DNA of 64,000 nt. It comes from Zantedeschia hybrid cultivar. Taxonomy: Eukaryota; Streptophyta; Magnoliopsida; Alismatales; Araceae. Under the pieces are notes generated by a model that saw only the letters and a list, made by a program, of their open reading frames with translations, was not told where the DNA came from and searched no databases. The translations under genes and the position numbers were made by a program. Location: NCBI GenBank assembly GCA_030544215.1, contig JARZZO010000001.1, positions 42,253,098 to 42,317,097 on the forward strand, written 5' to 3'. Numbering within the stretch: the stretch's first letter is position 1; each line of letters starts with the position of its first letter. Positions 37,601-43,600 of this stretch are shown here, piece after piece.

Positions 37601-40600
37601 CATGGGTGCAATGGGTTTCTTCTCAAATCTTTGCCCCTGTCGAGCAGAGGGCTTGCGATTCTTCTTTTTGAATATTACCTCTTCCTGACAGACCTTTGGC
37701 AATATTCCAAAACGGTTATTAGTAGGCATCGTTGGGACATGGCGGACCTTAAGGACGATAGGCTCCCCACCACCCAAACAGATGCGGAGGTCACCCACCA
37801 AGATGGTCTTTCCCGTGTTAGACGGGCTTGTCGCTGGGATCTTCCTCTTCTACCTCATGTTGGAGGAGGCGGGTGACAGGTGGATGGTGTTTATAGTAAG
37901 GACCCGTTTGGGTCTACTGTCTATAGTCGTGTTCTTTCCGACGCAAGAGGCGCATCGCTTCTTCAACGCCTCAAGAGTAGGCTCTGGTGCCAGGATCACT
38001 CTCAAGAAGTACAGAGATGTAATAATTGCCGGGAAGTCTCCAAAGTATGCCAGGGAAGTGAGATACCCATATTGAGCATGGGTAGCAATCACCAGCGAGC
38101 CGTAGGTAACCTTTGAGACCGTTGGTAGTTTTTCTTCTCTTCTTCGAGTGTTCGCGTGCCTGCACAAAATAGGACAGCATTAATAACATTGTGGTCAGGG
38201 CATCATCGGACGGAGAGATGAAGGCAAGGCTTGTCCCACCGGGCGTGCCATTTGTAAGACTTCAATATTTTTTCTTCTTTAATTATTCCTTCATTTGTTT
38301 AATTCAAATTATTTTTGTTTCATCTAGACCTTAAGGATTTGGGGTTAGTCCTCAGAGAGTTAAGAGATTGTGTGGATCAAACCTAGATCCGTGCATTTAA
38401 CCTTTCCTTGTTGACAATGAGTCTATGTTAATTACGCTAAAAAATAATCGGAACCCTTTATTAACCATTTGATAATGCCCTTGAACACAAACACACAACT
38501 TTAAAAAAAAGGAATGAATACAAATGTTTGATACAATCCATGAGTTTTCATTTTTTATTCAAAGAGTATAAATTCAAGACTTTGATTGGTGAGCACAAGA
38601 TTCGCTCACTTAATCCAGAATGAAGTTGAAATTTAGGGTTATTCATATGGCATGAACAATCCAACTTTGGCCATTTGTAGAGCATAAATGAACCAAGAAT
38701 TTGGTCATTCAAACCATATGAATGAACCAAGCCAATTGGTCACCCAAACGATATGAGTGAACCAAATAAACAAAATTGGTCATTCAACCCATATGAATGA
38801 ACCGATCATTTAAATGAATTTGGCCATTCAAACTACATGAATGAACTATTAAAAATTACATAATCTTTGGTCGTTCAACCTATATGAATGAATCGATTAA
38901 AAATTTTCTCCTTTTTTTAATTCATTTGGAATGACAAGTTACAAAATTTCTTAAACAACGTGTCGGATCCTTCTCGAGCTTTGAATTGGTCCGGGCAGAG
39001 TCTCCTTCGGCCTTCTTCCTTCTCCAAAAGAAGTCCAGAGCCTGCAGCCCCCCTCCTAGGGGTCCTTTTATAGGGTGGAGGGGAGAGGGGAGTGAGAAAG
39101 AGGGAGGAGAGGGGTGCGATGGCACCCCCACCGGTGGGAGTGGCCACCCGTGGGGGTGGCCACCGGTAGCAAGTGGCAACCCCCCACCCCCACCAGTGAG
39201 TGCCACCGGTTGGGAGTGGGGGTTCCACAGGTGGGTGCCACCAGCAGCTCCCCTCACCCGTCGGTGTCACCGATGGGGGGGAGCCCACCAGTGGCTCCCA
39301 ACCCCCCTTCCTTCCCTCTCTCTCTCTTTTTATTTCTCTCTCTCTCCCTATATTTCTTTTTTCTTCTCTTTTTTTCCCCTTTTCTGGCCCCCCTCCACCC
39401 ACCGATGGGGGTATATGGGCAACCAGTGGGGGGGAAGCCCCACCGGTGCCCTCCTCTCCTTTTTTCTCTCTCTCTCTGTCCCGCACCCTTCTCTCTCTCT
39501 TTCCCCTTGCTGCAGCCTGCCCATGCTACTGCTGCTCTTGTTGCTACCATGGCTACACCCTGCTGCACTTGTTGTTGTGCTGCGGCTGCTGCTTGCTATT
39601 GTTGTGCTGCGGCTGCTGCATCTCAGAGGCACGACGAAGCCGCGGTAAAACCCTAGGCTTTCCCCCACTCTCTTCAATGCCTTCTCACGCATGTATTTCA
39701 AACCATGCATGCATGTTTTGTTGTTCTATTACCTCTACTAGAAAGAAAACATGTCAAACAGAAGCTTCCTCTGTCCACACTTGGGAATTCTCTTAAGTCT
39801 CACTCTAACCATCAGTATATATCCCTCCTGAAATTCTTGCAAACGACAGAGAGAATATGCAAATAACTTATATTGCATATTGCTAATATTAATTTTTCTG
39901 TGAATCTCTACATGTAAACCATGAATATATACCAGGCAAATAATTCACCATGCTTAGCCTAGACTTAATAGGTAAAAGAATGAGATCCATAGGTCTCATA
40001 GGATGGCATCTAGTAACAATCTCAAAAGGCCTATGCCTAGAGAGTGATTAACCAAATCATTGTAGGCAAACTCGGCCAGCAGCAAGACCAAGTCCCAGCT
40101 AAATATACAGTCCCCAACAAGTCAGCAAAGCAAGCCCTTAGACCTCTATTGACAACTTCTGTCTAACCATCAGCCCAAGAATGAAGGCCGACAAAAACTG
40201 AATTTTGGTACCTAACATCTTCCACAGTATCCTCCAGAAGTAGCTAACCTGACATTACAATCGAATAAAAAAAAAATTAGGCAAACCATGCAACTGGGCA
40301 ACTTCTTTAAGGGAGAGCCTTGCTACATGATGAGGAAGACCGAGGGCGAAGTCCATACATTATACGAAGGTGCATATGGTACGAGAAGGGAGCTTTCTTT
40401 GCATAACAAGTTGGCGGGTTTGACAATGACCAACAAGTCTCACCACATCTCATCCAAGACAAGGCCAGAAGAATCCACCCTCAACTATGGCAACGGGTCT
40501 TATATCACCCAAAATGTCCAACAAACCCGCCAACTTGCTATGCAAAGAAGGCTCCCTTCTCGTACCATATGCACCTACCACATCTCATCTAAGACAAGGC

Positions 40601-43600
40601 CAGAAGAATCCACCCTCAACTATGGCAACAGGTCTTATATCACCCAAAATGTCCAACAAAACCGCCTTGCTACATGATGAGGAAGACCGAGGGCAAAGTC
40701 CATACTAATGTCCTACCAAGGTGCATATGGTACGAGAAGGGAGCCTTCTTTGCATAGCAAGTTGGCAGGTCTGACAACGACCAACAAGTCTCACCACATC
40801 TCATTTAAGACAAGGCCAAAAGAATTCACCCTCAACTACAGCAACGGGTCTTATATCACCCAAAATGTCCAACAAAACCACCAGCATGCAATTTCCATAT
40901 GACAATCACAGACATACTAGGAGATGCAAGCTAAAACCACTCTGAATAAATAACCATTCTGGAGAAGATAATCCACATCTGACATAGATTGTTCTTGTGA
41001 AAGTTGTGTGTATCTCTCTCCAAAATCCCAATCAGTCACATATTATTCTTGGATCAACTCAAATGAACTCTTGTTGGGAATAAACCCACTCAGCATGCAA
41101 TTCTCATGACAAAATCTCTCACATATGTACTAAGGGGACACAAACTAAAACTCTCTAAACAAGTAGCCATCTTGGAGAAGATAATTTATGTTTAATGTAA
41201 ATTGTCCCCGTGAAAGTTTTGTGTATATCCATGCAAAATCCTAACAAGTTACATATTATCCTTGGATCAACTCAAATCCAATTACATTTGGCATTCACAA
41301 CATGTAAAAGAGTAACACGACTATTTGAAGCATCAACAGGTTTGTTACCCCTTTTTTTTTTTGAAACGAGATAGTACCCGTGGAAAATCCCAACATAGGT
41401 TGGGGGTAGCTTCCAGGACAAACACCTAAGTATATTGAGCAAACCACTCAACATGAGGAGGGGGACAACATGCTGGGAAACTAGTCTGTGGAAATGCAGG
41501 AACTCAAACCTACAGCCTGTGGGAAAATTTAACCCGCTGAAGGTTGGGGCCTATCCACTATGCTAGTCACCTGCCCCACAGGTTTGTTACCCTTAACTCA
41601 TGTTTTAGGGCAAAGATGTAATTATGGAGGGACTCAATCCACTTAGCATGCCAGGCCCTAGATTTTTTAGGAGTTAAAGTATCGTAGTGCTTGATAGGCA
41701 CTACATCAAAAAGAGAAAAAAACTCCTATATTAGTAAATAATGTCATCAATGGGCAATGATTGCATAACTGCATAGAACTCCTTATCATAAGTGGAAGGT
41801 TGACATCATTTAACTTCTCACTAAACAATGAAACAAGATGTTTATCTAACTCAGGGCTCTGCCTATGCCAACTCCAGAGGCATCATAGGACACTTCAAAG
41901 ACCTTAGAGAAACCAGTAGATGTAAGATGGAAGCTTTTGTTGTTCACTGCATTATTTCGAGCACATTCCACTTAAATCAATAAGAAAGATTGAATGTGAA
42001 TATTTGCAATAATTAAATTGCACATTATTAAATTAATTATTTATGAATTCCTATCATCATACTGATCATCTTAGAGTAATTTTCCATGACATTGAAGATA
42101 AACTTTTACAGGCTTGGGACACTATGCGTGATGCAAGGAGTACGTCACACTCTAGATCTCCTATGGTACTTTTGTCTAACAACATCTAGCCATAATCCCC
42201 TCTCTTCTATTCTCAGTTTCAAAAGTCATTTTCTCATTAGAACCAGGTTGAAGTCATGAAGATTTTTTGATCCTTAACATCCACTTCCTCCTCACTTTAT
42301 AGATCCTACACTAGCAAATATCATGCCAGGCCTTGCATCTCCTTCCACTCCCATGCTATCAGAATCTACCTTGAGTAGTGTTTGCCTTCCTACCTACCAT
42401 CTTTAGAAGATGGAATGGTAAAAGGATGAAGATGGGTAAGTTAGAGAAAACTTCCTTGCAGAGCAACAATCTACCTCCATATGAAAGGTGTTGCTTTCCA
42501 ACTAATCAATCTTCTATCCATCTTGTGTATCCAACTGACAGGTAAACATCCCATTCTGCATGATTCTCAGGATCCTGTCTGCCATACTTTTCCTAGCCTA
42601 CTCTTGCTGCTCCTACAACTACACCCATCCATGTTCACCCTTAAGCTGATCACATCTTCCAACAACGCAAACAGCTGCCTCATCACAAAGACCATTCCTC
42701 CTCCGCTGTCAAAAAGGATTAGTGTCACCACCATACTAGACATGAGTAACTTGAACCCCTTGCCTATAATGGATAAAGCTCTAATAAGACCGTTGTTATT
42801 AAGGCGTCCAAGGCGATCAAGGCAGCAGCCTGCCACCTCACTGCTTAGGCAACAAGGCGAGGCGCCTAGGCTAAGTCTAGTTTATATAACCTAGTATGTT
42901 TCAAGAGAATTACAATCTACATACTCCACAATATAAAATTCTATTTTTATTTGTACATAAAGGTGGCATTCACAATATTCAACATATATTTATAGTGTAA
43001 AAGGAAAATATATAATACATGACAAATGTTAACAAATGAATAAGGAAAAAACCAATGAGAACTTTCAAGTATGTCAATAAAGAAAAAGCAACCCAACATG
43101 ACATTTAGTGGTTAGATAAGCATGCCATATAAAGAGACAAGTATAAGATATATTTAAACAAACAATAAGCAAACCAACATACTAATATCATAGTTCTCCA
43201 CTTATCAACTGTTAAACATACTGAAATGTTTAAATTTGAGAGGAAAGGAAAGGAAATCCCTTGATAGAAGAATCCAAGGCAAAGTGGGAAGTTTGATCAT
43301 CTATTTCCCTTTTTGACGTAAATATGGTCAATTATATGAAAATACCCTTCAATTTCTTTCTAATAACTAAAACAGAAATAAGAGAAGTCTGGTTGTTTGT
43401 GCAACAAGGTGTGCTGGGCAGGTCTTGAGTGGGCTGCATGCCCTTAGGCAGCCTAGGCAAGCGCCTTAATGGGCCGCTCGCCTAGGCGCCAGGTCACCTT
43501 GGGCACAAGGGACTGCCTTGTCGCCTTGTGCTGTCTTACGTTCTACACATCACCAATGATATCAACAAGTAGTACTGGAAAGCAGGTCCCCTTGCCTCAA

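Larger units (their letters stand above)
10490..39760 (-). mobile_element. Tat-lineage Ty3/gypsy retrotransposon, nested and decayed
   Basis: Read on the minus strand, the order is: 5' LTR (39760-38253), primer-binding site (38250-38233), gag (about 37.4-34.0 kb), protease (33.4-32.5), RT (31.6-30.7), RNaseH and archaeal-type RNaseH (30.7-30.2), integrase (29.7-28.4), a repeat-rich 3' region, an antisense PMD gene, a polypurine tract (10961-10950) and part of a 3' LTR (10949-10490). An additional aRNaseH and an antisense extra gene are known traits of the Tat/Ogre/Grande group. Without the 9.36-kb element nested in it the remnant is about 19.9 kb, in the range of giant Tat elements. The left end lacks R-U5, so the target duplication cannot be checked. 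Confidence 0.82.
38253..39760 (-). repeat. 5' LTR of the Tat element
   Basis: On the minus strand it starts TGTTTGACATG (39760) and ends GAAGTCTTACA (38253). The U3 holds CACCGGTG palindromes and CT-rich tracts. A TATA box CCTATAAAAGG lies at about 39075-39064. R-U5 carries an array of foldback repeats (38660-38895). The right edge is shared with the truncated 3' LTR. Right flank GAAGC (39761-39765) is the expected target duplication, but the matching left side is missing. Confidence 0.83.
39985..41960 (-). pseudogene. chromovirus-like RNaseH-integrase relic, rearranged
   Basis: Minus-strand Ty3/gypsy pol relic inside SPT4 intron 2. RNaseH opens at about 41955 (SKVFEVSYDASGVGIG), continues through FSEKLND and AKWIESLHNYIFALKHE (to about 41595), and is interrupted by a SINE. 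The region to about 40900 contains a 209-bp tandem duplication. The integrase HHCC part (GGFFWPCLR, DVVRLV, CQTCQLAM) appears in several copies, direct and inverted, at 40900-40370. The core continues with VAQLHGLP, an ADGQTEVVNRGL block (about 40150) and AEFAYNDLVNHSLGIG (about 40050). It is heavily decayed. Confidence 0.8.

Noticed and set aside
38986..39796. Long overlapping open frames on both strands
   Set aside because: They lie inside the Tat LTR and come from GC-rich CACCGGTG and CT repeats.
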